Of a stretch of 64,000 nucleotides of DNA, positions 21,446 to 30,286 are shown piece after piece. Both the position numbers and the translations under genes were made by a program. Under the pieces are notes generated by a model. That model was not told the origin of the DNA. It did not search any database and worked only from the letters and a program-made list of their open reading frames with translations. Source of the stretch: Paracoccus sp. TOH (GTDB lineage Bacteria; Pseudomonadota; Alphaproteobacteria; Rhodobacterales; Rhodobacteraceae); the NCBI RefSeq assembly GCF_030388245.1, contig NZ_CP098361.1:310001-374000 (forward strand). Direction: 5' to 3'. How positions within the stretch are numbered: the stretch's first letter is position 1; the number at the start of each line of letters is the position of its first letter.

Positions 21446-24325
21446 TCACTCGGCAGCGGCGGGCAGGATGCGGCGCGCGAGGTCGGAATGATGGCGATAC
21501 TCCTCTTGCCATTCCGAGGGGCCATTCGAGGGGCTGACCTGCACGGCCGTCACCTTGAACTCGGGGCAGTTGGTGGCCCAGTCGGAATTGTCCGTGGTCA
21601 CCACATTGGCCTGGGTCGTCGGGTGATGGAAGGTGGTATAGACCACCCCCGGCGCCACCCGCTCGGTGATATGCGCCCTAAGCGAAGTATCGCCCGAACG
21701 CGAGGCCACGCGCACCCAGTCGCCTTCCCGGATGCCGCGGTTCTCGGCATCCGAGGGGTGGATCTCCAGGATGTCCTCGGGGTGCCAGACGCTGTTGTCG
21801 GTCCGCCGGGTCTGCGCGCCGACATTGTATTGCGACAGGATCCGCCCGGTGGTCAGCAGCAGCGGGAAGCGCGCGCCGGTGCGTTCCTCGGTCGCGACGT
21901 ATTCGGTATGGACGAACTTGCCCTTGCCGCGCACGAAACCGTCGATATGCATGACCGGCGTGCCCAGCGGCGCCTTGTCGTTGCAGGGCCATTGCACCGA
22001 ACCCTCGCGATCCAGAAGATCGTAGCTGACCCCGGCGAAGCTGGGCGTGGTCATCGCGATCTCGGCCATGATCTCGCGCGGGTGGGTATAGGACCAGGCC
22101 GCGCCCATGCGGTTGGCCAGCAGCTGCGTGACCTCCCAGTCCTCGTAGCCGTTCTTCGGCGTCATGGCGCGGCGGACCATGTTGATGCGCCGCTCGGCAT
22201 TGGTGAAGGTGCCGTCCTTTTCCAGGAAGCTCGAACCCGGCAGGAAGACATGCGCATAGTTCGAGGTCTCGTTCAGGAACAGATCCTGCACGATCACGAT
22301 ATCCATGGCCGACAGCGCCGAAGTGACGTGCCGGGTGTCGGGGTCGGATTGCACGATGTCCTCGCCCTGGCAGTAAAGGCCCTTGAAGCGGCCGGCCAGT
22401 GCCTCGTCGAACATGTTGGGGATGCGCAGGCCCGGTTCGGGCGACAGCTCGACGCCCCAGACCCGCTCATAGATGGCCCGCGCCTCGGGGTCCGAGACAT
22501 GGCGATAGCCCGGATATTCGTTCGGGAACGAGCCCATGTCGCAGGAACCCTGCACGTTGTTCTGGCCGCGCAGCGGGTTCACGCCGGTGCCGGGCTTGCC
22601 GATATTGCCGGTCATCATCGCCAGGTTGGCGATCGCCATCACCGTGGTCGAGCCCTGCGAATGCTCGGTCACGCCCAAGCCGTAATAGATGCTGGCGCGC
22701 GGCGCGGCGGCATAGGCGCGCGCGGCCTTGCGGATCAGCTCGGCCGGCACCTTGCTCAGCTTCTCGACCTCCTCGGGCGAATGCCGGGGATCCATCACGA
22801 ATTCGGCATAGGCCAGGAACTCGTCCCAGTCGCAGCGCTCGCGGATGAAGGCCTCGTCATAGAGCTTCTCGGCGACGATCACATGCGCCAGCGCGGTGAC
22901 GACGGCGACGTTGGTCCCCGGCCGCAGCGGCAGATGCAGGCTGTCGCCCATATGCGGGGTCTTCAGCAGGTCGATCTCGCGCGGGTCGACGACGATCAGC
23001 CCGGCCCCCTCGCGCAGCCGCTTGCGCATGCGCGAGCCGAAGACCGGATGCGCATCCGTCGGGTTGGCGCCGATGATCAGCGCCAGGTCGGTCTCGTCCA
23101 CCGAATCGAAGTCATGCGTGCCGGCCGAGGTGCCGAAGGTGGTCTTCAGCCCGTAGCCGGTGGGCGAATGGCAGACCCGGGCGCAGGTGTCGGTGTTGTT
23201 GTTGTGGAAGACGGCGCGCGCCAGCTTCTGCACCAGATAGGTTTCCTCGTTGGTGCAGCGCGACGAGGTGATGACGCCGATGGCATCGCGCCCGAAATCC
23301 TCCTGCGCCTGGCGCAGACGGGTGGCGGCGAAATCCAGCGCCTCGTCCCAGCTGACCACGCGCCACGGATCGGTGATGCGTTCGCGCACCATCGGCTGGG
23401 TCTGGCGTTCGCGATGCGTTGCGTAGCCCCAGGCGAAGCGACCCTTGACGCAGCTGTGGCCGTGGTTCGCCTTGCCGTCCTTGCTGGGGACCATGCGCAC
23501 CACCTCCTCGCCGCGCATATGCGCGTCGAAGGAACAGCCGACCCCGCAATAGGCGCAGGTCGTCTTGACGATATGCTCGGGCGTGCCGATCTGGATCACG
23601 CTGTTCTCGATCAGCGTCGCGGTCGGGCAGACCTGCACGCAGGCGCCGCAGCTGACGCAATCCGAGGACAGGAAACTGTCCGAGGCCATCCCGGCCGAGA
23701 CGCGGCTGTCAAAGCCGCGGCCCTCGATGGTCAGCGCGAAGGTGCCTTGCACCTCCTCGCAGGCCCGCACGCAACGGTTGCAGACGATGCATTTGGCGGG
23801 GTCGAAGGTGAAATAGGGGTTCGACTGGTCCTTGGGCCGGTATTCCGGGTTCGGCCCCTCGGCATCGCGACGGGCGAAATGGTTCTGGCCCGGCTCATAG
23901 CGCACCTCGCGCAGGCCGACGGCGCCGGCCATGTCCTGAAGCTCGCAATCGCCATTGGCGGCGCAGGTCAGGCAGTCGAGCGGGTGGTCGCTGATGTAAA
24001 GCTCCATCACCCCCTTGCGGATCTGCGCCACCTCGTCGGTCTGGGTATGGACCACCATGCCCTCGGCCACCGGCGTCGTGCAGGAGGCCGGCAGGCCGCG
24101 CATCCCGTCGATCTGCACCACGCAAAGCCGGCAGGAGCCGAAGGCGGCCAGATGGTCGGTGGCGCAGAGCTTCGGCACCGAGATGCCGGCCACGGCGGCG
24201 GCGCGCATGACGCTGGTGCCGGCCGGCACGCTGACCGGGATGCCGTCCACCAGCAGGTTCACGGTGACGTCGGACTTGACCGCGGGCGTACCCATGTCAC
24301 GGTCGGGAATGATGAAATCCTTCAT
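21446..24325 (-). CDS. fdsA: NAD-dependent formate dehydrogenase, alpha (catalytic) subunit
   Basis: A 959-residue molybdenum enzyme oxidising formate to CO2. The N-terminus has a 2Fe-2S ferredoxin domain (CATDHLAAFGSCRLCVVQID), NuoG-like Fe-S ligands, and two 4Fe-4S sets (CIVCNRCVRACEEVQG; CVSCGACVQVCP). The bis-MGD domain begins with CAYCGVGCSFDAHM; the molybdenum ligand is Cys385 in CARVCHSPTGYG, followed by the conserved His. A C-terminal MGD-binding domain (FPLLLTTGRILSQYN) closes it. Cytosolic, works with FdsB and FdsG. Start and stop overlap fdsB and fdhD. Confidence 0.98.
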   Translation of the reverse strand: MKDFIIPDRDMGTPAVKSDVTVNLLVDGIPVSVPAGTSVMRAAAVAGISVPKLCATDHLAAFGSCRLCVVQIDGMRGLPASCTTPVAEGMVVHTQTDEVAQIRKGVMELYISDHPLDCLTCAANGDCELQDMAGAVGLREVRYEPGQNHFARRDAEGPNPEYRPKDQSNPYFTFDPAKCIVCNRCVRACEEVQGTFALTIEGRGFDSRVSAGMASDSFLSSDCVSCGACVQVCPTATLIENSVIQIGTPEHIVKTTCAYCGVGCSFDAHMRGEEVVRMVPSKDGKANHGHSCVKGRFAWGYATHRERQTQPMVRERITDPWRVVSWDEALDFAATRLRQAQEDFGRDAIGVITSSRCTNEETYLVQKLARAVFHNNNTDTCARVCHSPTGYGLKTTFGTSAGTHDFDSVDETDLALIIGANPTDAHPVFGSRMRKRLREGAGLIVVDPREIDLLKTPHMGDSLHLPLRPGTNVAVVTALAHVIVAEKLYDEAFIRERCDWDEFLAYAEFVMDPRHSPEEVEKLSKVPAELIRKAARAYAAAPRASIYYGLGVTEHSQGSTTVMAIANLAMMTGNIGKPGTGVNPLRGQNNVQGSCDMGSFPNEYPGYRHVSDPEARAIYERVWGVELSPEPGLRIPNMFDEALAGRFKGLYCQGEDIVQSDPDTRHVTSALSAMDIVIVQDLFLNETSNYAHVFLPGSSFLEKDGTFTNAERRINMVRRAMTPKNGYEDWEVTQLLANRMGAAWSYTHPREIMAEIAMTTPSFAGVSYDLLDREGSVQWPCNDKAPLGTPVMHIDGFVRGKGKFVHTEYVATEERTGARFPLLLTTGRILSQYNVGAQTRRTDNSVWHPEDILEIHPSDAENRGIREGDWVRVASRSGDTSLRAHITERVAPGVVYTTFHHPTTQANVVTTDNSDWATNCPEFKVTAVQVSPSNGPSEWQEEYRHHSDLARRILPAAAE

Positions 24326-25848
24326 TCGGCGGCCTCCTTGCGGGGCTCGCGGCGCCCGCTGAAATCGTCGGGGAAATGGGTCAGCGCCGACATGACCGGG
24401 AAGGGCGCGAAGCCCCCCAGCGCGCAGAGCGAGCCCCATTTCATCGTGTTGCAAAGATCGGTAAGGATCGGGATCCCCGTCTCGTCGCCCTGGGCGATGC
24501 GGTCGATGGTCTCGACCCCCCGGACCGAGCCGATCCGGCAGGGCGTGCATTTGCCGCAGCTTTCCACGGCGCAGAACTCCATGGCGAAGCGCGCCAGCTT
24601 CAGCATGTCGGCGGTGTCGTCGAAGACGGTGATTCCGGCATGGCCCAGCAGGCCCTCTTTCGTCGCCAGCTCCTCGTAGCCGAAGGGCACGTCGAAGTTC
24701 CAATGCGGGATGTAGGAGCCGAGCGGCCCGCCCACCTGCGCCGCCTTGACCGGCCGGCCCGAGGCGGTGCCGCCGCCGATCTCTTCGATGATCTGGCGCA
24801 GGCTCATGCCGAAGGCAGCCTCGAACAGCCCGCCATATTTCACGTTGCCGGCGATCTGGATCGGGATCGTGCCCTTGGACCGCCCGATGCCCAGCTTGGC
24901 GTATTCCGCCCCGCCATGGGTCAGGATCCAGGGCACCGAGGCCAGCGAGATCACGTTGTTGACCACCGTCGGCCGGCCCAGGAACCCCTCCAGCGCCGGA
25001 ATCGGCGGCTTGGCGCGCACCACGCCGCGCTTGCCCTCCAGGCTGTTGAGCAGGCTGGTCTCCTCGCCGCAGACATAGGCGCCGGCGCCGACCCGCACCT
25101 CCATGTCATAGGCATGGCCCGAACCCAGTACCGACGGCCCGAGGATGCCCGCCTGCCGGGCCTTGCCGATGGCGGCCTCCATCAGCCGGATGGCGTCGGG
25201 ATATTCGCTGCGGATATAGACATAGCCCTGCACCGCGCCCGTGGCGATGCCGGCGATCGCCATGCCCTCGATCAGGACCAACGGATCGCCCTCCATCAGC
25301 ATGCGGTCGGCAAAACTGCCCGAATCACCCTCGTCGGCATTGCAGACGATGTATTTCCGCGGAGCCTTGGCGCCGGCGACGGTCTTCCACTTGATGCCGG
25401 TCGGGAAACCGGCGCCGCCGCGGCCGCGCAGCCCGGATTCGGTGACCTCCTCGACGACCTTTTCCGGCCCGATGCCGATGGCGCGGCGCAGCCCGGCCAG
25501 CCCGCCATGCGCCTCGTATTCCTCGACCGAAAGCGGGTCGATCACGCCGACCCGGGCAAAGGTCAGCCGGCTTTGCGCCTTCATCCAGGGCAGTTCCTCG
25601 ACCGGGCCCAGGGCCAGCGGATGCGCGCCGCCCGTGCGGATCGCCTCGGCGACCGAGGCCGCGTCCTCGGGCCCGACCGGCCCGTAGCCGTGCCGCACGC
25701 CGTCGCGCTCGACCTCGACCAGAGGCTCGAGCCAGATCATGCCGCGGCTGCCGTTGCGGGTCACGGCAAACTCGCGCCCCAGCGCCTCGGCCACCGCGTC
25801 GGCGCCCAAAGCCCTTGCGGCGGCGTCCAGGGGAACCCAGATCCTCAT
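24322..25848 (-). CDS. fdsB: NAD-dependent formate dehydrogenase, beta (diaphorase) subunit
   Basis: A 508-residue NuoF-like flavoprotein. An N-terminal thioredoxin-like part (to about 100) precedes the NADH/FMN site GLRGRGGAGFPTGIKWKTV and CNADEGDSGSFADRMLMEGD, then CGEETSLLNSLEGKRG, and the 4Fe-4S ligands ESCGKCTPCRIGS near residue 440. It passes electrons from FdsA to NAD. The ATG at 25848 overlaps the fdsG stop and the end overlaps the fdsA start by ATGA. Frames extending upstream through fdsG are shadows. Confidence 0.97.
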   Translation of the reverse strand: MRIWVPLDAAARALGADAVAEALGREFAVTRNGSRGMIWLEPLVEVERDGVRHGYGPVGPEDAASVAEAIRTGGAHPLALGPVEELPWMKAQSRLTFARVGVIDPLSVEEYEAHGGLAGLRRAIGIGPEKVVEEVTESGLRGRGGAGFPTGIKWKTVAGAKAPRKYIVCNADEGDSGSFADRMLMEGDPLVLIEGMAIAGIATGAVQGYVYIRSEYPDAIRLMEAAIGKARQAGILGPSVLGSGHAYDMEVRVGAGAYVCGEETSLLNSLEGKRGVVRAKPPIPALEGFLGRPTVVNNVISLASVPWILTHGGAEYAKLGIGRSKGTIPIQIAGNVKYGGLFEAAFGMSLRQIIEEIGGGTASGRPVKAAQVGGPLGSYIPHWNFDVPFGYEELATKEGLLGHAGITVFDDTADMLKLARFAMEFCAVESCGKCTPCRIGSVRGVETIDRIAQGDETGIPILTDLCNTMKWGSLCALGGFAPFPVMSALTHFPDDFSGRREPRKEAAE

Positions 25849-26324
25849 GCGCCTGCCTCCGCCACCAGTTGCCGCACCTTGGCCAGATTCGCCCGGCCCA
25901 GCAGCCTGTCGCCCATCTGCGCCGAGGGCGCGCAGGCGCAAAGCCCCAGGCAGAACACCGGCTCCAGCGTCAGCCGCCCGTCCGGGGTGGTCTCGTGCCA
26001 GTCGATTCCCAGCGCGGCGCGCACCTCCTCGGCCAAGGCATCGGCGCCCATCGACTGGCAGGCCTCGGCCCGGCACAGCCGCAGCACATGCCGGCCATGC
26101 GGATGGTCGCGGAAATCGTGATAGAAGCTGACCACGCCATAGACCTCGGCCCGGGTCATGCCCAGGGCCTCGGCCAGCCGCGGCTGCGCCTCCTCGGGCA
26201 CATGGCCCCATTCGGCCTGAATGTCGTGCAGGATGGGCAGAAGCGGCCCCTCGCGGCCCTGATGGGCGGCGATGATTTCGTCAAGGCGCAGAAGGAAATC
26301 AGCGTCGATCGCTGGTGAGGTCAT
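25845..26324 (-). CDS. fdsG: NAD-dependent formate dehydrogenase, gamma subunit
   Basis: A 159-residue NuoE-like protein carrying one 2Fe-2S cluster. LPILHDIQAEWGHVPEEAQP and GVVSFYHDFRDHPHGRHVLR are followed by the first ligands in LCRAEACQSMGA and the second pair in CLGLCACAPSAQMGD, the thioredoxin-fold [2Fe-2S] pattern. It forms the electron bridge in the FdsABG complex. It is the first gene of the fds operon and starts 75 bases from the LysR stop; that gap carries the probable operator. Confidence 0.96.
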   Translation of the reverse strand: MTSPAIDADFLLRLDEIIAAHQGREGPLLPILHDIQAEWGHVPEEAQPRLAEALGMTRAEVYGVVSFYHDFRDHPHGRHVLRLCRAEACQSMGADALAEEVRAALGIDWHETTPDGRLTLEPVFCLGLCACAPSAQMGDRLLGRANLAKVRQLVAEAGA

Positions 26325-26376
26325 GGCTAGGGGGTCCGGGCTCTACTGTTTTGTCCAGACTAGAGGCCGGTGATAG

Positions 26377-26399
26377 ACGATACAATTGTGATATATCGT
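26377..26399. promoter_or_regulatory. LysR-type dyad ACGATA-N11-TATCGT in the fds promoter gap
   Basis: Perfect six-base arms ACGATA (26377-26382) and TATCGT (26394-26399) flank 11 AT-rich bases, spacing typical of LysR-type sites. It lies in the short gap before fdsG and abuts the stop codon of the LysR gene encoded upstream on the same strand. Binding by that regulator, and a response to formate, are inferred. Confidence 0.6.
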
Positions 26400-27272
26400 T
26401 TATTGATTGAAGGTATCAATCGACGAGACAATGCGGATCAGCGCCTCGACCAGTGGCGGATGCGGCTCGCGCCGGGCCACCACCACGCCGACCATATGGC
26501 CCTCGCCGGTCAGGTCACGGGCCCGAACCCCCTCGGGCAGCGGCAGGCCGCGCGCCAGCGCCCGCGGCAGGATCGCCGCCCAGTCGCCGGTCGCCACATG
26601 CGACAGGATCGCCAGCATCGAGGTCGATTCGACCCGCGGCAGCGCATCCGCCCCCGCCTCGACCAGGTGCCGGGTGACGATGCGGCGGTTCTGCATGTCG
26701 GGGGTCAGCAGGCAAAGCGGCCGGGTGGCGGTCTCGGCCCAGTCGGCCGGCCCCGCCAGCTCGCCCCGGTCGATCAGACAATAGGTTTCGCGATACAGCG
26801 GCAGGCTCTGCACCCGGCCCAGCGGCTCGCTGTCCAGATAGGTGACGCCGGCATCCAGCTCCAGCGCCTCGATCTGGTCGCGGATCTCGTCCGAGCTGCG
26901 CGACAGGATCGAGACCCCGGCATTGGGATGGCGGCGCAGGAACGGCCCGGTCAGCTCGGCGATGCGCGGCATGGCGGTGGGGATCACGCCGATGCGCAGC
27001 CGCCCCGACACGCCCTTGCGGCTGGCCTGCATCTCGGCCTGCATGGCGCGGGCATCGGCGACGATGCGCCGCGCCCAGCCCAGCACCCGCTCGCCCTCGG
27101 GCGTCAGCCCCTGGAAGCGCGAGCCGCGCCGCACCAGCTGCACGCCCAGCTGCTCCTCCAGCGCCCGGATGGCCGAGGACAGGGTGGGTTGGGTGATGCC
27201 CAGCGATTCGGCGGCGCGGCCGAAATGCTTCTCGCGCGCCAAGGCCATGAACATGGAAAGCTTGTCGATCAC
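26400..27272 (-). CDS. fdsR: LysR family regulator of the formate dehydrogenase operon
   Basis: A 290-residue LysR-type regulator. The N-terminal winged helix is FMALAREKHFGRAAESLGIT and QPTLSSAIRALEEQLGVQLV; the effector domain begins at RLRIGVIPTAMPRIAEL. It lies directly upstream of fdsG on the same strand, so control of formate oxidation is likely by position. I place the start at GTG 27272 with GGGGAGG upstream. A longer frame to 27314 would translate the dispersed gene-end repeat (MENGES...), which is not coding. The name fdsR is inferred from context. Confidence 0.85.
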   Translation of the reverse strand: MIDKLSMFMALAREKHFGRAAESLGITQPTLSSAIRALEEQLGVQLVRRGSRFQGLTPEGERVLGWARRIVADARAMQAEMQASRKGVSGRLRIGVIPTAMPRIAELTGPFLRRHPNAGVSILSRSSDEIRDQIEALELDAGVTYLDSEPLGRVQSLPLYRETYCLIDRGELAGPADWAETATRPLCLLTPDMQNRRIVTRHLVEAGADALPRVESTSMLAILSHVATGDWAAILPRALARGLPLPEGVRARDLTGEGHMVGVVVARREPHPPLVEALIRIVSSIDTFNQ

Positions 27273-27297
27273 GGACCCGCCCTCCCCGCCCGGCCGG

Positions 27298-27349
27298 CTT
27301 TCTCCGTTTTCCAAATACCCCGCGGGGGTCCGGGGGCGCGAAGCCCCCG
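27298..27349 (-). repeat. Gene-end repeat after purS: hairpin plus conserved tail
   Basis: On the minus strand the purS stop is followed by the hairpin CGGGGGC-TTCGC-GCCCCCG (27331-27349) and by GGGTATTTGGAAAACGGAG (tail, 27298-27320). It is probably the purS-purC transcript end, as it separates those genes from the LysR/fds unit. Confidence 0.8.
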
Positions 27350-27359
27350 GCCCGGCGGA

Positions 27360-27599
27360 TCAGACGATCTCGACCGCGTATTTCTCGATCACGGTATTGG
27401 CCAGCAGCCCCTCGCACATGCGCGCCACCTCGGCCCTGGCGGCCTCGGCATCGGCTGCCGCCAGGTCCAGTTCGATCACCTTACCCTGGCGCACGCCGGA
27501 AACCCCGGCAAAGCCCAGCCCGCCGAGCGCGTGCCGGATCGCCTCGCCCTGGGGGTCCAGAACGCCATCCTTCAGCATGATGGTGACACGGGCTTTCAT
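27360..27599 (-). CDS. purS: Phosphoribosylformylglycinamidine synthase subunit
   Basis: A 79-residue PurS: MKARVTIMLKDGVLDPQGEA, then IRHALGGLGFAGVSGVRQGK, the full family pattern. PurS bridges PurL and the glutaminase PurQ in the three-part FGAM synthase of purine synthesis. It follows purC by 11 bases. The next gene on this strand is the LysR regulator, not purQ, which is the neighbour I would expect. Confidence 0.96.
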   Translation of the reverse strand: MKARVTIMLKDGVLDPQGEAIRHALGGLGFAGVSGVRQGKVIELDLAAADAEAARAEVARMCEGLLANTVIEKYAVEIV

Positions 27600-27610
27600 C
27601 TGCGGGCCTC

Positions 27611-28375
27611 TCAGTTGATCAGGGTGGGTTTGGTCAGCGAGGTGGTGTTGGCGGGCATCAGGCCCAGCCGGCGCGCCACCTCGGTATAGGCATCGGTCAG
27701 GCTGCCCAGGTCGCGGCGGAACACGTCCTTGTCCAGCTTCTGCCCGGTCTTGACATCCCAGAGCCGGCAGCTGTCCGGGCTGATCTCGTCGGCGACCACC
27801 AGGCGCATGAAATCGCCGTCCCAGATCCGGCCGACCTCGATCTTGAAGTCGATCAGCTTGATGCCGACGCCGAAGAACACCCCCGACAGGAAATCGTTGA
27901 CCCGCAGCGCCAGCGACACGATGTCGTCGAGATCCTGCTGACTGGCCCAGCCGAAGGCGATGATGTATTCCTCGGACACGAAGGGATCGCCCAGTTCGTC
28001 GTTCTTGAAGCTGTATTCGACGATCGGGCGCGGCAGCGGCGTGCCTTCTTCCATGCCCAGGCGCTTGGCGATGGAACCGGCGGCGAAATTCCTGACGATC
28101 ACTTCCAGCGGAATGATCTCGACCTGACGCACCAGTTGTTCGCGCATGTTGATGCGGCGGATGAAGTGGTTCGGCACGCCGATATTGGTCAGCCCGGTCA
28201 TGAAGAATTCGGACAGGCGGTTGTTCAGCACGCCCTTGCCCTCGATGGTGGCCTTCTTCTGGGCGTTGAAGGCGGTGGCATCATCCTTGAAATACTGGAT
28301 GAGCGTGCCGGGCTCGGTGCCTTCGTACAGGATCTTGGCCTTGCCTTCGTAGATTTTCTTGCGCCTTGGTGCCAT
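27611..28375 (-). CDS. purC: Phosphoribosylaminoimidazole-succinocarboxamide synthase
   Basis: A 254-residue SAICAR synthetase, the step that condenses CAIR with aspartate in purine synthesis. The N-terminus [20 protein letters not shown] is the nucleotide-binding strand pair; [20 protein letters not shown] and [25 protein letters not shown] (metal site, given here in part) are the other signatures. The ATG at 28375 matches the family start; ten extra upstream residues are unlikely. It diverges from the zeta subunit gene. Confidence 0.97.
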   Translation of the reverse strand: MAPRRKKIYEGKAKILYEGTEPGTLIQYFKDDATAFNAQKKATIEGKGVLNNRLSEFFMTGLTNIGVPNHFIRRINMREQLVRQVEIIPLEVIVRNFAAGSIAKRLGMEEGTPLPRPIVEYSFKNDELGDPFVSEEYIIAFGWASQQDLDDIVSLALRVNDFLSGVFFGVGIKLIDFKIEVGRIWDGDFMRLVVADEISPDSCRLWDVKTGQKLDKDVFRRDLGSLTDAYTEVARRLGLMPANTTSLTKPTLIN

Positions 28376-28520
28376 GCTGCGCTTCTCCCGTCCGCAAGGT
28401 GACAATCTTTATCGCGCTATAGGCCAGAAACGGGGTCAGGGGCAATACAGGCTTGCGATGCGACCCCGGCGCGGGCATATCCTGCGATAAGACCACGGGA
28501 AAACCCAAGCAGAGGCCGCC

Positions 28521-28835
28521 ATGACCACCTTTGACGACCGCGAGCGCGCGCAAGAGGCGAAATTCGCCCATGATGCGGAACTGAACTTCAAGGCCGAGGC
28601 ACGGCGCAATCGCCTGCTGGGCGAATGGGCGGCCGGGCTTTTGGGCAAGTCCGGCGACGATGCGCGCGCCTATGCACTGACCGTGGTCAGCTCGGATTTC
28701 GACGAACCGGGCGACGAGGACGTGTTCCGCAAGCTGGTGGCCGACCTGACCGGCAAGGCCGACGAGGCGGCGATCCGCGCCAAGATGATCGAGCTGCGCG
28801 CCACCGCCCGCGACCAGATCGTCAGCGAGATGTAA
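28521..28835 (+). CDS. DUF1476 protein: zeta subunit, inhibitor of F1Fo-ATP synthase
   Basis: A 104-residue helical protein. MTTFDDRERAQEAKFAHDAE and LLGEWAAGLLGKSGDDARAY are nearly identical to the zeta subunit described from Paracoccus denitrificans, as I recall its sequence. That protein blocks ATP hydrolysis by F1 through an N-terminal inhibitory helix, much like mitochondrial IF1, while leaving synthesis free. The basic/acidic start (residues 1-20) is that helix. It diverges from purC and is about 13 kb from the Fo operon. A terminator follows. Confidence 0.9.
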   Translation: MTTFDDRERAQEAKFAHDAELNFKAEARRNRLLGEWAAGLLGKSGDDARAYALTVVSSDFDEPGDEDVFRKLVADLTGKADEAAIRAKMIELRATARDQIVSEM

Positions 28836-28856
28836 GCGGCCCGCCGCGCCATTCCC

Positions 28857-28883
28857 GACGCCCCGGCCCCGCGCCGGGGCGTC
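28857..28883. terminator. Bidirectional hairpin between the zeta subunit and MATE genes
   Basis: GACGCCCCGGC and GCCGGGGCGTC form a perfect 11-base-pair stem around a five-base loop, between two converging genes (stops at 28835 and 28919). It has no long T-run on either side. Confidence 0.7.
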
Positions 28884-28918
28884 TTGCGTTCCGGGGCCGC
28901 GGTTCAGGACATCGCGGG

Positions 28919-30283
28919 TCAGGGGGCCATGCCGCGGGCCGCCGCCTCGACCCGCGGATAAAGCCGCCACAGCGTCAGACCGCGCAACGCGTTCAGCGCC
29001 ATCAGCGCCGCCCAAAGCCCGTGATTGCCGAAGGCCCTGGGCAGCAGCAGCACCAGAACCGCGTAGATCCCGACCGAAACCAGCATGGCATTGCGCATCT
29101 CGCGCGTGCGGATGGCGCCGATGAAGATGCCGTCCAGCATCCACGAGGCCACGCCGACCAGCGGCGCCACCACCAACCAGGGCAGGAACTGCCGCGCCTC
29201 GGCCCGGACCGCGGGGGCGGTGGTCAGCAGGTCGATGATCGCCGGCCCGCCCAGCAGGAAGACGGCCGCAAGTAGCGCCGCCCCCGCCGCGCCCCAGCCC
29301 GAGGCCAGCCGCGCCGCCCGTCGCAGCCGATCCGGCCGCCGCGCCCCCACCGCCTGCCCGACCAGCGATTCGGCGGCAAAGGCGAAGCCGTCCAGCCCAT
29401 AGGCGACGATGGAGAGGAATTGCAGCAGCACCTGGTTGGCGGCCAGCGTCACGTCGCCCTGCCCCGCCGCCATGAACATGAAGGTGGTGAATGAGCCCTG
29501 CAGCAGCACCGAGCGGATCAGGATGTCGCCGTTCACCCGCGCCAGCTGTTCCAGCCGGTCGCGGGCGAACAGCCCGGCCCGCCGCAGCCCGGCGCGGATG
29601 GCGTGCCGGGCAAACCACAGGCCCAGCAACAGCCCCGACCATTCCGCGATCAGCGTCGCCCCGGCGACGCCGCGCACGCCCCAGCCCAGACCCAGCACGA
29701 ACCACAGGTCCAGGCCGATGTTCAGCCCGTTCATCGCCAGCTGCATCACCAGCACCGAGCGCGTCCGCTCGACGGCGATCAGCCAGCCGGTCAGGGCGTA
29801 AAGCGAGATGGTCGCCGGCGCCCCCCAGATGCGCAGCGCCAGATAGTCCCGGGCCAGCGCCTCGACCGACGCCGAGGCCGGCGCCAACCGGAAGGCGGCG
29901 GCGAAGAACGGGGCCTGCAGCAGGATGAAGCCCAGCCCCGCCGCCGCGCCGATGGCCAGCGCCCGCATCAGATGCGCGCCGGATTCGCCCGCGTCGCCCG
30001 CGCCATGCGCCTGCGCCACCAACCCCGAGGTGCCCATGCGCAGGAAGCCGAAGATCCAGTAGAGCGAGGTCAGGATCACCGCGCCCAGCCCGACCGCGCC
30101 GATCGGCTCGGCCCGGCCCAACTGGCCGATGACGCCGGTATCCACCGCGCCCAGGATGGGAATCGTGGCGTTGGACAGCACCACCGGCAAGGCGATGGCC
30201 AGCACCCGGCGGTGGGTCAGCGCCCGCGGCGGCACGACCCCGGACAGGCCGCCGGATTGGCCGCCGGATTGCAGCTCGACCAT
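28919..30283 (-). CDS. MATE family efflux transporter
   Basis: A 454-residue integral membrane protein with about 12 hydrophobic segments, in two homologous halves. The N-half has ALPVVLSNATIPILGAVDTG and the C-half FAFAAESLVGQAVGARRPDR, matching the DinF-type branch of MATE transporters. These use Na+ or H+ to export drugs or metabolites. A Gly/Ser-rich repeat (GGQSGGLSG) occurs at the start. It is the last gene of a run with two thioesterases (3-base gap). Substrate unknown. Confidence 0.93.
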   Translation of the reverse strand: MVELQSGGQSGGLSGVVPPRALTHRRVLAIALPVVLSNATIPILGAVDTGVIGQLGRAEPIGAVGLGAVILTSLYWIFGFLRMGTSGLVAQAHGAGDAGESGAHLMRALAIGAAAGLGFILLQAPFFAAAFRLAPASASVEALARDYLALRIWGAPATISLYALTGWLIAVERTRSVLVMQLAMNGLNIGLDLWFVLGLGWGVRGVAGATLIAEWSGLLLGLWFARHAIRAGLRRAGLFARDRLEQLARVNGDILIRSVLLQGSFTTFMFMAAGQGDVTLAANQVLLQFLSIVAYGLDGFAFAAESLVGQAVGARRPDRLRRAARLASGWGAAGAALLAAVFLLGGPAIIDLLTTAPAVRAEARQFLPWLVVAPLVGVASWMLDGIFIGAIRTREMRNAMLVSVGIYAVLVLLLPRAFGNHGLWAALMALNALRGLTLWRLYPRVEAAARGMAP

Positions 30284-30286
30284 GGT

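Noticed and set aside
20696-24679. A 1327-codon open frame on the plus strand opposite fdsA
   Set aside because: It is antisense to a well-supported enzyme gene, has no recognisable domain and an Arg/Gly/His-rich composition typical of shadow frames in GC-rich DNA.
27272-27314. The MENGES extension of the LysR protein, and likewise MENGER for the portal protein (63478-63558)
   Set aside because: Both are translations of the dispersed gene-end repeat; the real starts have ribosome sites (GTG 27272 and ATG 63477).
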